From assembly GCF_024137025.1 (NCBI RefSeq), contig NZ_JAMYJR010000034.1:1-64000 (forward strand): a stretch of DNA of 64,000 bases, written 5' to 3'. Every line of letters begins with the position of its first letter. The first letter of the stretch is position 1. The DNA is from Paractinoplanes aksuensis (lineage in GTDB: Bacteria; Actinomycetota; Actinomycetes; Mycobacteriales; Micromonosporaceae). A program made the translations under genes and the position numbers. Shown one piece after another: positions 31,660 to 39,814 of the stretch. The notes below the pieces were generated by a model that worked only from the letters and a program-made list of their open reading frames with translations, was not told the origin of the DNA and searched no databases.

Positions 31660-32961
31660 CTAGATCATTCGCTTGTTGGACAGGACGTCCTCGAGAAGCT
31701 GGTTGGCCTCCCGCGGAGTGTTCTGGGACGAGAGCGAACCCGGCGGGTGGAAGGAGGTCTGGATGGAACCGGTGACGTCGCCGTAGTACGCGCTGACCGG
31801 CCGGGGGGTCGCCGCGTCGAGACCCGTGCGGATCTCGTCGGCCATCGGGAACTTCTCGCGGATCTCGGGGTCGTCGAAGACCGACGCCAAGGCGGCCGGG
31901 TTACCGGCCTCGATCATGAAGTCCTTCTGGCTCTGCTCGTTGGCGAGACAGCGGATGGCCTGGGCGGCCAGGTCCTGCCGGCGGCTGAACGAGCTGATCG
32001 ACAGGCCGAGACCACCGGACGGCGAGGCGCTCTCGGTGCCCGCCTCGACCCGCGGATAGGCGGCCCAGCCGACGTCGTCCTTGAAGTTCGCGGGCAACGA
32101 GCCCTCTTCGATGGCCGAGTCGAAGGCGGCCCACACGTAGGGCCAGTTGACCATGAACCCGCCGTTGGCCTCCTGGAACGAGGCCCGCGAGTCCTCCTCA
32201 CCGGCGGTGCTGAACCCGGGCGGCGCGGCCGGCGAGACGGCCAGGTCGTGCATGATGCGGGCCGCGGTCGCGCCGGCCGGCGAGTTGATCCCGCCCTTGA
32301 CCTCGTTGGCCGGCAGATTCTCGGAGCCGGGAGCCAGGATCGATCCGCCGCTGGACGAGATCAGTGCGTTGACCCAGACCATCAGGCTCTCGTTGCGCCG
32401 GCCCTGCGCGGCCACCGTGACTCCGGCCTGGGTCGCGCCCTTGATCAGCTGGTCCCAGGTCACCGGGCCGGCCGACGGGTCGACTCCGGCCTTCTGCAGC
32501 ACCGATTTGCGGTACCAGAGCAGTTGGGTGTTGCCGTAGAGCGGGGCCGAGTAGAGCGTGTCGCGGAACGTGGACTGCTTGAGCGGGCCGTCGAGCACGC
32601 CCTGGGAGAGCTCTTGCCGCTCGGCGTCGGTGAACGCCCGCAGGAACCCGGCGTTGGCGAACTCGGCCATGAACGGCGGGTCGACGCTGACGATGTCCAT
32701 CGACCGGTCCTCGGCGGCCAGTCGCCGCAGCAACTGCTCCCGCCCGCCGGCCGCTGTGTTCGGCAGCCGCTGGATGTTGAACTGATAGGCGCCGCCGGAC
32801 TCGCCCGCGCAGCGCGTGGCCACGGACTCCTGGGCGGCGTCGGCGATGTAGTAGGTGAGCGTGTTGGCGCCGCCGTCGCCGCCACCGCATCCGGTGAGGA
32901 CGGAGGCGAAGAGCGCGAGGGCGGACGCGGCCGCCCAGCGCCGGGGTTTTCTCTCAAGCAC
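31660..32961 (-). CDS. Alpha-glucoside ABC substrate-binding lipoprotein (AglE type)
   Basis: A 433-residue lipoprotein: signal MLERKPRRWAAASALALFASVLTGC with lipobox LTGC, then an SBP_bac_1 fold (ADAAQESVATRCAG, MDIVSVDPPFMAEFANAGFL, APLYGNTQLLWYRK, FMVNWPYVWAAF). The GTG start at 32961 has AAGGGA upstream. First gene of the operon; the LacI-type operator and promoter lie upstream. Confidence 0.9.
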   Translation of the reverse strand: MLERKPRRWAAASALALFASVLTGCGGGDGGANTLTYYIADAAQESVATRCAGESGGAYQFNIQRLPNTAAGGREQLLRRLAAEDRSMDIVSVDPPFMAEFANAGFLRAFTDAERQELSQGVLDGPLKQSTFRDTLYSAPLYGNTQLLWYRKSVLQKAGVDPSAGPVTWDQLIKGATQAGVTVAAQGRRNESLMVWVNALISSSGGSILAPGSENLPANEVKGGINSPAGATAARIMHDLAVSPAAPPGFSTAGEEDSRASFQEANGGFMVNWPYVWAAFDSAIEEGSLPANFKDDVGWAAYPRVEAGTESASPSGGLGLSISSFSRRQDLAAQAIRCLANEQSQKDFMIEAGNPAALASVFDDPEIREKFPMADEIRTGLDAATPRPVSAYYGDVTGSIQTSFHPPGSLSSQNTPREANQLLEDVLSNKRMI

Positions 32962-33002
32962 GGTGCCGTCCCTTCGCTACAGAGCGAGCCCTGGAACCGC
33001 TT

Positions 33003-33041
33003 GCAGATCTCAGACTGTTTGTGATCTGCGTCTCATGTCAA
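33003..33041 (-). promoter_or_regulatory. Promoter and inverted repeat upstream of the alpha-glucoside operon
   Basis: On the minus strand TTGACA (33041-33036) makes a perfect -35 box for the operon; the matching -10 is weak. GCAGATC (33003-33009) and GATCTGC (33023-33029) form an inverted repeat across the region where the -10 and start site would be, suggesting a second regulator site. Confidence 0.4.
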
Positions 33042-33070
33042 GAGTCACTATGTGCATGCACTGCGTGATC

Positions 33071-33082
33071 GGAAACGCTTCC
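33071..33082. promoter_or_regulatory. LacI-family operator GGAAACGCTTCC
   Basis: An imperfect palindrome (5 of 6 pairs) with the central CG step characteristic of LacI-family operators. It is in the 154-base divergent spacer between the substrate-binding gene and the LacI gene, so the regulator can control both. Confidence 0.7.
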
Positions 33083-33115
33083 AGCGGTTGCTACGCTCAT
33101 CCCGTGCCACCGCAC

Positions 33116-34120
33116 ATGAGGGTCAATATGGCCGATGTGGCGCGCCGAGCCGGCGTGTCGATGGCGACCGCGTCCCGCGCCCTCAGCAACCACCCGCACG
33201 TCGCCGCCGAGACGCGGGCCCGGGTTCTGGCGGCAGCCGAGCAACTGTCCTATGTGGTCTCGCCCGAGGCGTCACGCCTGGCCGGCGGGGCCACCGACCG
33301 GGTCGCCGTGGTGGTGCCGCACATCGCCCGCTGGTTCTTCGCGTCGCTGCTCGAGGGGCTCGAGTCGGTGCTGCGCGACGCCGACCTCGACGTGCTGCTG
33401 TATCACGTCGGCGACGAGGCCGACCGCCGCCGCTTCTTCGAACGGCTGCCGGCCCGGCGCAAGGTCGACGCCGTGGTGGTGCTGGGCATGCCGGTGCGCG
33501 ACGGCGAACGTGACCGGCTCGAGCTCATGGGCGTGCACATCGTGGCGGCCGGCGGGCAGGTCGAGAATTATCCGTACGTCTCCATCGACGACGCCGCGGC
33601 CGGGCGCCAGGCCGTCGACCACCTGATCTTCCTCAAGCACCGCCGGATCGGCATGATCGCCGCGATCGACCCGGCCGAGCCCGGGTGGCCGGCCAATCCC
33701 GGGCGGACCCACGCGTACGAAATGGCACTGACCGACGCCGGCCTGCCGTTCGACCCGGCCCTGGTCGTGACGGTGCCGTGGGGTGGATTGTCGGGCGCCG
33801 ACGCCATGTCGGGTCTGCTGAGCCTGCGCGACCCACCGACGGCCGTCTATGCGCACTCGGACGAGGTCGCGTTCGGCGCCATGCGTACGCTGCGGCGGGC
33901 CGGCCTGCGCATCCCCGAGGACATGTCGGTGGTCGGGATCGACGACCACCCGATGGCCGAGCTGTCCGACCTCACCACGGTGGCCCAGCCCGTCCGCGAC
34001 CAGGGTGTGCTGGCCGGCCGGATGGTGCTCGCACTGCTGGCGGGCGAGCAGACGGCGGGCGGGGTGACCGTCCCCACCCGCCTGATCATCCGCGGCTCGA
34101 CCGCCCCGCCCCGTCGCTGA
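33116..34120 (+). CDS. LacI-family repressor of the alpha-glucoside operon
   Basis: A 334-residue regulator. The HTH (MADVARRAGVSMATASRALS) is followed by the hinge helix (SRLAGGATDRVAVVVP region) and a periplasmic-binding-like effector domain (IAAIDPAEPGWPANPGR, VVGIDDHPMAEL). It is divergent from the alpha-glucoside transporter operon and has a LacI operator just upstream. ATG 33116 was chosen; GTG 33104 and ATG 33128 are in frame. Confidence 0.9.
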   Translation: MRVNMADVARRAGVSMATASRALSNHPHVAAETRARVLAAAEQLSYVVSPEASRLAGGATDRVAVVVPHIARWFFASLLEGLESVLRDADLDVLLYHVGDEADRRRFFERLPARRKVDAVVVLGMPVRDGERDRLELMGVHIVAAGGQVENYPYVSIDDAAAGRQAVDHLIFLKHRRIGMIAAIDPAEPGWPANPGRTHAYEMALTDAGLPFDPALVVTVPWGGLSGADAMSGLLSLRDPPTAVYAHSDEVAFGAMRTLRRAGLRIPEDMSVVGIDDHPMAELSDLTTVAQPVRDQGVLAGRMVLALLAGEQTAGGVTVPTRLIIRGSTAPPRR

Positions 34121-34121
34121 C

Positions 34122-34517
34122 CTACAGGTTGTTGATCCGGGCCAGCAGCTCGGCCTCGGTCAGGTTCTCGAGCTCCGCGTCCTGCTTGCGGCCCAGGACG
34201 GCGATCAGCTTCTCCTTCTCGAGCTTCTTGGCCGCCGCCGCCTTCGCCGCCTGGTCCTCGGCCAGGCGGAAGGCGATGACGTGCTTGACGATCTCGAGCT
34301 TGGCCTCCAGGGTCGCCTTGGCCGGGTTGGTCTCGGTGGCCACGAACGACTCGGTGTCGACGGCCTTGAGCTCGGTGTTGACCGCCTTGGCCACGTCGTC
34401 GAGGCTGAAGCCGGACTTGGCGGTCAGCGGAAGCTCCCACAGCTGCTCGGTGGTCAGCTGGCCCTTGGCCGACGGGTAGCGGAACTTCTCCCGCGTGGCC
34501 TTCTCGAAAACGCTCAC
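34122..34517 (-). CDS. Small coiled-coil protein of a phage-like two-gene cassette
   Basis: A 131-residue cytosolic protein. The start MSVFEKATREKFRYPSAKGQ continues LTTEQLWELPLTAKSGFSLD, and the C-terminal half is a charged helical region (AKAAAAKKLEKEKLIAVL) ending AELENLTEAELLARINNL. I recall small proteins of this style (Lys/Arg-rich start, LTTEDLWDLPL-like motif, C-terminal coiled coil) from tailed-phage genomes; that recollection could not be tested. It is separated by 16 bases from the larger gene upstream and probably co-translated. Function unknown. Confidence 0.65.
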   Translation of the reverse strand: MSVFEKATREKFRYPSAKGQLTTEQLWELPLTAKSGFSLDDVAKAVNTELKAVDTESFVATETNPAKATLEAKLEIVKHVIAFRLAEDQAAKAAAAKKLEKEKLIAVLGRKQDAELENLTEAELLARINNL

Positions 34518-34533
34518 GATGCCTCTCTGAAAA

Positions 34534-36540
34534 CTAGAACTGGATGCTGATGAGCCGGCGCCGGCCGCCGGTCGTTTTCACCTTGGCCACCACGGAGTTG
34601 CGGACCGTGGAGCTGAAGCCCAGGCCCGACAGCTGATCCTCCGACGGCTCGCACTTGGTGCGGTCGCCCAGAACCTCGAACACCTTGCGGTGCGGCTGCA
34701 GGTCGCCGCGGAGGAACTCGTTGTAGATGCCCCGGGTCGGCTGGTCGTTCACGCACCCCTTCAGGACGAAGAAGTAGTGGCGATGGCCGACCTCGTTGTC
34801 GTCGAAGTAGTTCGGCGAGTACATGACGGTGGACACCGGCACGAACTGTTCGGTGGTGATGCCCCACAGCTCCTGGCCGGCGCGGCCCGCCTTCATGGCC
34901 TCCCCCGGCCGGAACGCCGTGATCACCTCCCGTTCGACCGTCATCCGGCCCACCTCGACGGTCTGCTTCTGGCCGACCGCCCGCTCGTAGCTGTAGTGCT
35001 CGAGCCGCCCGTTGCTCTCGGTCTCGATCACGAAGCCGGTCTGGGTGCCCTCCCGCTGGTTGAACTGGTTCACCTCGATCCGGTACTCGCCGTCGGGGAC
35101 CTTCCCGGCCCAGGTGACGTTCTCGACCGGCTGGCGGGTGAACCGGCCGCCCGCGTTCATGTCGACGTCCAGCTTGTCGAGCTTGTTCTTCCACCAGATG
35201 TGGTCGCCGCCGGGCTCGAACACGTGCAGGTCGAGGTCGTCGTGGTTGAACCAGGACAGACTCACGCGAAGCTTGCCGGTGACGTTGCCGCCGGCCCGCT
35301 TGACCCTCTCCTTGATCGAGTCGGTGACGTTGCCGTTGTAGGACCAGCCGAAGTCGTTGTCCCAGGTGAACAGCCGCGGGGCGCCCGGGTGCCGGCCGGT
35401 GGTGAGGCTGACGAAGTGCGGCTCGTGGCTGTTCGCGACGTACAGGTCGACGGTGGCCGCGCCGGGCAGGATGTCCTTCATGAAGGTGACCACGGGAACC
35501 TCCTCCGGCTTGGCGTCCCGCAGGCGCGCGCTGGAGGTGGTGGTGGCCGCCTGCATGAGCAACCCCTCGAGGCCGTCCTTCATCCGCGCCTGGGTGTCGT
35601 TGTCGACCCACAGCACGTTAGTGACCGAGACGTCGGACAGCCGCGCGAACCGGCGCTGCAACGACTCCTCGAGGCCCAGCTCGTCGATCGTCTTCATGGC
35701 CGCCTTGACCATGGCCGGCGTGATCAGGGCCCGGGGCCGCCGGTAGTTCTGCGGCGCCACCTTGGACTCGAACGACCGGACCGCCTGCTCCAGGTCGACA
35801 CCCGCGGACAGATCCTGGACGAGGGTGCCGATCACCGTGTTCCGGAACCGGGCGGCCGGGTTCGTGGCGTAGGCGAACACGAAGGCCCGCTGGTCGGCCG
35901 CCTGCGTCCACTGGTTCCGCAGGTATCGGAACTCGGTCACCGCCCGCAGATGCTCCGTGCCGCGGTAGAGGGCGTTGTCGTCGATGAGGTCGGCCACAGT
36001 GTCCAGCGCGGCCGGGGTCAGCTCGGCCAGGCCGCGCTGGAACACCTGCACCGCGGCGTCGAACTCGCCGCGGGCGGCGCCGACGTCCTGGGTGCGGTGC
36101 CGCTTGGCCACCGGGCCGTGCAGGTGATGCCACACCTCGACCTGGCCGTCGCGCAGCGACCGGGTGACCTTCGCCCCGTACTGCGCCTCGGTCGACCGGA
36201 AGAGGCCGGACAACGGCAGCGTGGCGACGAACTCGTCCATCGCGGCGGCGACGACGGAGAAGACCGGGTCGGCCGCGGACACGCCGGACCAGACGGAGCG
36301 GACCTGCCCGTCGTCGATCTCGACCACATTGCCGAAGTTCTTGATGAACCCACGGCAGGTCGAGCAGTCGTACTCGGTCCGCTCACGGAACCGTGGATTG
36401 GTCCCGGCCGGGAAGGACTCGAGGAAGGTCAGCCAGAGCGAATCCCGGTCGAGACCGTCGCCGACGACGTACAACTCGCCCTTGGACATCGCGGACAGAC
36501 GCATGGTCACGTCGGCCACGAACTGCTGGAAATCTCCCAT
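34534..36540 (-). CDS. Large phage-like protein with C-terminal DUF2135-like sandwich
   Basis: A 668-residue protein. Residues 1-130: FVADVTMRLSAM, GTNPRFRERTEYDCSTCRGF (Cys59-x2-Cys62), FIKNFGNVVEIDDG. A WHHLHGPV motif lies near 137-144. Residues 150-345 are helical (LYRGTEHLRAVTEFRYLRNQ; RFRNTVIGTLVQDLSAGVDL). Residues about 421-510 read as a beta-sandwich with DDLDLHVFEPGGDHIWWKNK, as in YfaP/DUF2135 domains. I associate the N-terminal architecture with conserved proteins of unknown role in large phages. No capsid, tail, integrase or lysis gene is nearby, so this looks like a domesticated or defence-type cassette. Confidence 0.7.
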   Translation of the reverse strand: MGDFQQFVADVTMRLSAMSKGELYVVGDGLDRDSLWLTFLESFPAGTNPRFRERTEYDCSTCRGFIKNFGNVVEIDDGQVRSVWSGVSAADPVFSVVAAAMDEFVATLPLSGLFRSTEAQYGAKVTRSLRDGQVEVWHHLHGPVAKRHRTQDVGAARGEFDAAVQVFQRGLAELTPAALDTVADLIDDNALYRGTEHLRAVTEFRYLRNQWTQAADQRAFVFAYATNPAARFRNTVIGTLVQDLSAGVDLEQAVRSFESKVAPQNYRRPRALITPAMVKAAMKTIDELGLEESLQRRFARLSDVSVTNVLWVDNDTQARMKDGLEGLLMQAATTTSSARLRDAKPEEVPVVTFMKDILPGAATVDLYVANSHEPHFVSLTTGRHPGAPRLFTWDNDFGWSYNGNVTDSIKERVKRAGGNVTGKLRVSLSWFNHDDLDLHVFEPGGDHIWWKNKLDKLDVDMNAGGRFTRQPVENVTWAGKVPDGEYRIEVNQFNQREGTQTGFVIETESNGRLEHYSYERAVGQKQTVEVGRMTVEREVITAFRPGEAMKAGRAGQELWGITTEQFVPVSTVMYSPNYFDDNEVGHRHYFFVLKGCVNDQPTRGIYNEFLRGDLQPHRKVFEVLGDRTKCEPSEDQLSGLGFSSTVRNSVVAKVKTTGGRRRLISIQF

Positions 36541-36605
36541 GCCATGCCTCCTGGATCGTGGAAGATCCTAGGGAGTACGCGCCACCGGAGAAACGTATTT
36601 CCGGC

Positions 36606-37193
36606 CTAGCGGACCGCGACAGCGTGCTGCGTCCAGCGCCGCAGCTGGGTCAGGTCGACCGCGCCACCCATGGCCAGGAAGCCGGCGCGGTTGGGGTGCA
36701 GGTGGTCGCCGGGGCCGCCGACACTGCTGTTGGTGTCGAACTCAGGACGCAGGTGGCCGGGGCGGGCCGGGTCCTCGGTCACGGCCGCGAAGTCGGCGAC
36801 CCCGTCGAAGGCGCCGCTGCGGATGAAGTCGTTGACGGCACGGCGCTTGGCGTCGGTCTCGGGCGTGCCGTAGAGGCCGAACTCCGTGCCCGCCGAGGGC
36901 GTCAGCGTGGCGCCGACGATCTTGATGCCGCGGGCGTGGACGCGTCATCGGGCCGGTCGCGCCGGACACGTAGAGCTGACCGCGAGCCGCTGGGTCTGCG
37001 CGTCGGTCACCACCACGCGGACCGGATCACTGAGGACGGTCTTCCCGGCCGGGACCACGACGGACTTGCGGCCGCCGAAGGTCATGGCCCGGTTGGCGCC
37101 GGCCACGAGGTTGGCGCCATTGGCCGGGCGGCCCGCGGAGGCCGATCCGAAGGTCACCGCTTTGGTACCGAATGGCACCCTCTTGAAATCCAT
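36606..37193 (-). pseudogene. SGNH/GDSL hydrolase gene with internal deletion and frameshift
   Basis: From 37193 the frame reads MDFKRVPFGTKAVTFGSASA and MTFGGRKSVVVPAGKTVLSD, the N-terminal jelly-roll of actinomycete SGNH hydrolases. Near 36975 one base is missing (LAVS then, in the next frame, LYVSGATGPMTR). Immediately after, sequence jumps to the family's C-terminus: VHARGIKIVGATLTPSAG, GTPETDAKRRAVNDFIRSGA, NSSVGGPGDHLHPNRAGF with the catalytic Asp-x-x-His, ending at TAG 36606. The middle, about 200 residues including part of the catalytic core, is absent. Confidence 0.78.
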
Positions 37194-37225
37194 CGATGCT
37201 CATCATTACAACCTATATTGATGAG

Positions 37226-38593
37226 ATGAGGCTTCTCCGAGCGTTCGCCGTGCTGTCCCTGGCCGCGGGCTCCGTGGCCGTCGTCGCCGGTCCGGCCCGG
37301 GCGGCCAGTTGTCTCGATCCCGGCCGGCCGCCGTCGGTCGAGGAGAACCGGCTGACCTTCACACTGCCAGGGCAGGACCGGCCGTTCGCGCGGCAGATGA
37401 TCGAGGGCGCGGGCTTCCAGAACTTCACCCCGGCCCTGGTCCGGCGGCTCTGCGCCACCCGCTCGCTCGCGGCGGCCGAGCGGGTCGTGGCCCGCGACGG
37501 CGAGAGGTTGTGGCGCGCGGCCGTCGACCGGGCGCAGCGGCACGGACCGGTGCGCGGAGAGCTTCCGTACAGTGATGATCGGCCCCTCTATTGGGCGCGG
37601 GTCGAGGCGATGGCGGCCATCCGGCAGTTCCCGCTCTTCTCGGGGCAGAACCTGCAGCTGATCGAGAAGTTCGACCGGGCGTCACGCGGGATGTCGGACA
37701 TCAACCTGCCGACGGGCGCCACCAAGAAGCGGGTCATCGTCAGCGGTTTCGATCCGTACACGCTGGATGGTGGGGTCGGCGGCAACAACATCCGGCACGG
37801 CAACCCCTCCGGGGCGACGGCGCTGTCACTCGACGGCACCCGCCACGGGAACGCATTCATCGAGACCTACACGCTGCCCGTGAGCTATCCCGAGTTCCGG
37901 CGCGGCTATCTGGAGGACACGGTCGGGCCGCTCCTGCCGCAGTTGGACGCCTCGATCACCGTGAGCCAGGCCGGTGGCGCCGTGTTCAACCTCGAGCAGT
38001 TCAACGGGCGCTACCACGGCGTTTCCCTGGGCAACGACAACTTCCGGCCGTGCGCGGCGGTCGGCGGAGTGCCGCAACTGGCCGTCAACAACCCCGAGTG
38101 CAACATCGTGATACCCGATCGCTGGGGCGGCCCGGCCACGCCCGAGCTGCGCAACCCGCCGCAGTGGACGGCGGCCACGCTGCCGGTCGAGCAGATGATC
38201 GCGGCCAACACGGGCGCCGATGTGCCGCGGCCACCGGGTGACACCTGGCCCGACGAGTCGGTCGCGTTCGGCGTCGTCTGGCGCACGTCGTACACCGAGT
38301 TCCCGGACTGCGCGGCGCCGGAACGGGTCACGCGCGACGGGGTGCCGCCGTCACCGCAGTCCTGCGCCTACAGCGGCGGAGGCGGCAACTACCTGTCCAA
38401 CGAGAGCGCCTACCGCAACACACTGCTGCGCGACCGGCTCGACCTGAGCATCCCGGCCGGGCACATCCACACCCCGGACATGCAGCACTTCGAGACCGAC
38501 TACGAGCCCAGCGACCCCACCTTCGACGCGTGGCGGCTGGCCATCGCCCAGCAGACCCGCAACCTGATCCACGTGGTCGCCGACGAGGCGTGA
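37226..38593 (+). CDS. Secreted pyroglutamyl-peptidase-like (C15-fold) protein lacking the Cys
   Basis: A 455-residue exported protein, signal MRLLRAFAVLSLAAGSVAVVAG...ARA. A helical region (about 40-165) precedes a C15-like domain: KKRVIVSGFDPYTLDGG with NPSGATAL, VSQAGGAVFNLEQFNGRY (position of the catalytic Glu), GGGGNYLSNESAYRNTLL and GHIHTP (His415). In pyroglutamyl peptidases the third motif has Cys in a Y-x-C-N setting; here it is Ser391 (YLSN). So it is either a Ser-dependent variant or catalytically dead. ATG 37226 chosen for the signal peptide. Confidence 0.75.
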   Translation: MRLLRAFAVLSLAAGSVAVVAGPARAASCLDPGRPPSVEENRLTFTLPGQDRPFARQMIEGAGFQNFTPALVRRLCATRSLAAAERVVARDGERLWRAAVDRAQRHGPVRGELPYSDDRPLYWARVEAMAAIRQFPLFSGQNLQLIEKFDRASRGMSDINLPTGATKKRVIVSGFDPYTLDGGVGGNNIRHGNPSGATALSLDGTRHGNAFIETYTLPVSYPEFRRGYLEDTVGPLLPQLDASITVSQAGGAVFNLEQFNGRYHGVSLGNDNFRPCAAVGGVPQLAVNNPECNIVIPDRWGGPATPELRNPPQWTAATLPVEQMIAANTGADVPRPPGDTWPDESVAFGVVWRTSYTEFPDCAAPERVTRDGVPPSPQSCAYSGGGGNYLSNESAYRNTLLRDRLDLSIPAGHIHTPDMQHFETDYEPSDPTFDAWRLAIAQQTRNLIHVVADEA

Positions 38594-38648
38594 CGCTCGC
38601 CCTTCCCCGACGCGCTCCGCGCTCTCCATCCTCACCGCCGGAACTTGG

Positions 38649-38960
38649 TCACCGCACCGCCCGTAGCGCGGCTTCGTTGACGCCGCACCGGCGCGCTTCC
38701 GGGTCGGCCTCGATCGGCGCGACCCCGTCGGAGCCGGTTGCCACGAGCGCCTCCAGCGTCCTCAAGTCGAGGCGCACGATCCGCCGATAGTGTTCGAAGA
38801 CGTCCGAGCAGGACGAGAAAGAGGCCGGTGACTGAGCGTTGACAGACCGAGTCGGCTCGGTCTTCGAAGGCGCAGTGGTCAGCACGCCCACCAGTGCGAC
38901 CGCCGCCGCTACGATCTGAGCGGCGCCGGCGATGAATCCGGCCCGGACCTCATTGCTCAT
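38649..38960 (-). CDS. Small membrane-anchored protein, unknown
   Basis: A 103-residue protein with one N-terminal TM helix (AGFIAGAAQIVAAAVALVGVL) and an extracytoplasmic-looking tail (CSDVFEHYRRIVRLDLRTLE, two cysteines). Not recognised. Its ATG shares ATGA with the upstream coiled-coil gene, so the two are coupled. Confidence 0.6.
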   Translation of the reverse strand: MSNEVRAGFIAGAAQIVAAAVALVGVLTTAPSKTEPTRSVNAQSPASFSSCSDVFEHYRRIVRLDLRTLEALVATGSDGVAPIEADPEARRCGVNEAALRAVR

Positions 38961-39355
38961 GTGTCAACGTTCCCCTCACTGAGCTTCGCCCTCAGTTCGT
39001 TTTCCTTGGCGAGGGCGGCGGCCGCCTCCTTCAGAATCCTGTTGCACTCATCCTCGGCAATTTCGGCGTCGACAACTTCACGGGCGACGCGACGCTTTAG
39101 TTCGTCGTGGGTGAGCCTGGCCAGGCCCGCGCCATCTTCATACAAGGTGTTCGGCCATGGTTCGGGCTCCCTCGGAATCTTCTCCAGCTTTGTCCGAGCT
39201 TTGTCCAGAATCGCTTTAGCCGCATCCCACTCACGTTGGGCCGCGGCGTGAGTACTCGAAGCCGCCTCGTACCTCTTCTCGAGGATTTTCTTCAGGTGAG
39301 CGTCCGAAATGTCGACCGGCGGCACCGCGCCGACGTTCTCCACGGGCTCCCGCAC
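38957..39355 (-). CDS. Coiled-coil protein, unknown
   Basis: Up to 132 residues with no TM segment. It is mostly charged helix (LKKILEKRYEAASSTHAAAQ; AEDECNRILKEAAAALAKEN), with a short central part (PWPNTLYEDGAGLARLTHDE). GTG 39355 is the longest start but abuts GGGAG; GTG 39343 is a workable alternative. Coupled to the small membrane protein downstream. Codon use is less GC-biased than neighbours, suggesting acquisition. Confidence 0.6.
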   Translation of the reverse strand: MREPVENVGAVPPVDISDAHLKKILEKRYEAASSTHAAAQREWDAAKAILDKARTKLEKIPREPEPWPNTLYEDGAGLARLTHDELKRRVAREVVDAEIAEDECNRILKEAAAALAKENELRAKLSEGNVDT

Positions 39356-39475
39356 CTCCCTGTAGCTGCGCCTTCCCGAAGAGGGCGATTCAGTGGATTT
39401 CGGCGAGGTGTCTGCCGCGGCGGTGTTCCCGCTTAGCGGCTCCGGTTTGCAGGGTGTCTCTCGCTGCTCGGATTC

Positions 39476-39724
39476 TCACGGCTCCCGGCTTGTCGAGGTG
39501 GTCGCGCTCAGGCCGCCGGACTTCGATGCGAGAACGATTGTCGTCAGGAGGACCGCGGTGGCCGCCCCGGCCAAACTGACGGCCACCCACCAGGCCCGGG
39601 GCGCACCGCTGTTGGCGAGGAGGACGGCAGCCGCCACGGTAAGAGCGGTGCCGACGACAGTGATCGTCCATAGCGCCGAGCCGTAGGAGCTTTGCCTCGG
39701 TTCCGCTGCCGGCACAGTGTCCAC
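39476..39724 (-). CDS. Two-TM small membrane protein, unknown
   Basis: An 82-residue protein with two TM helices (ALWTITVVGTALTVAAAVLL and AWWVAVSLAGAATAVLLTTI) and short polar ends. GTG 39724 has GGGAGG six bases upstream. It lies 120 bases upstream of the coiled-coil gene, same strand, perhaps one operon. Confidence 0.6.
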   Translation of the reverse strand: MDTVPAAEPRQSSYGSALWTITVVGTALTVAAAVLLANSGAPRAWWVAVSLAGAATAVLLTTIVLASKSGGLSATTSTSREP

Positions 39725-39814
39725 AGCGCACCTCCCGGGCCGTCGTCAAATGGCCTATCCCGGTCGATGCGCGTGCGGCAACCCATGTGTCTGTGATCCG
39801 GCAGCGGTGTGCGG

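Noticed and set aside
34122..36540. Prophage
   Set aside because: No integrase, terminase, capsid, tail or lysis gene and no attachment repeats around the pair.
34690..36609. A 639-codon plus-strand frame opposite the phage-like gene
   Set aside because: Antisense shadow; the minus frame has coherent motifs and a linked partner gene.
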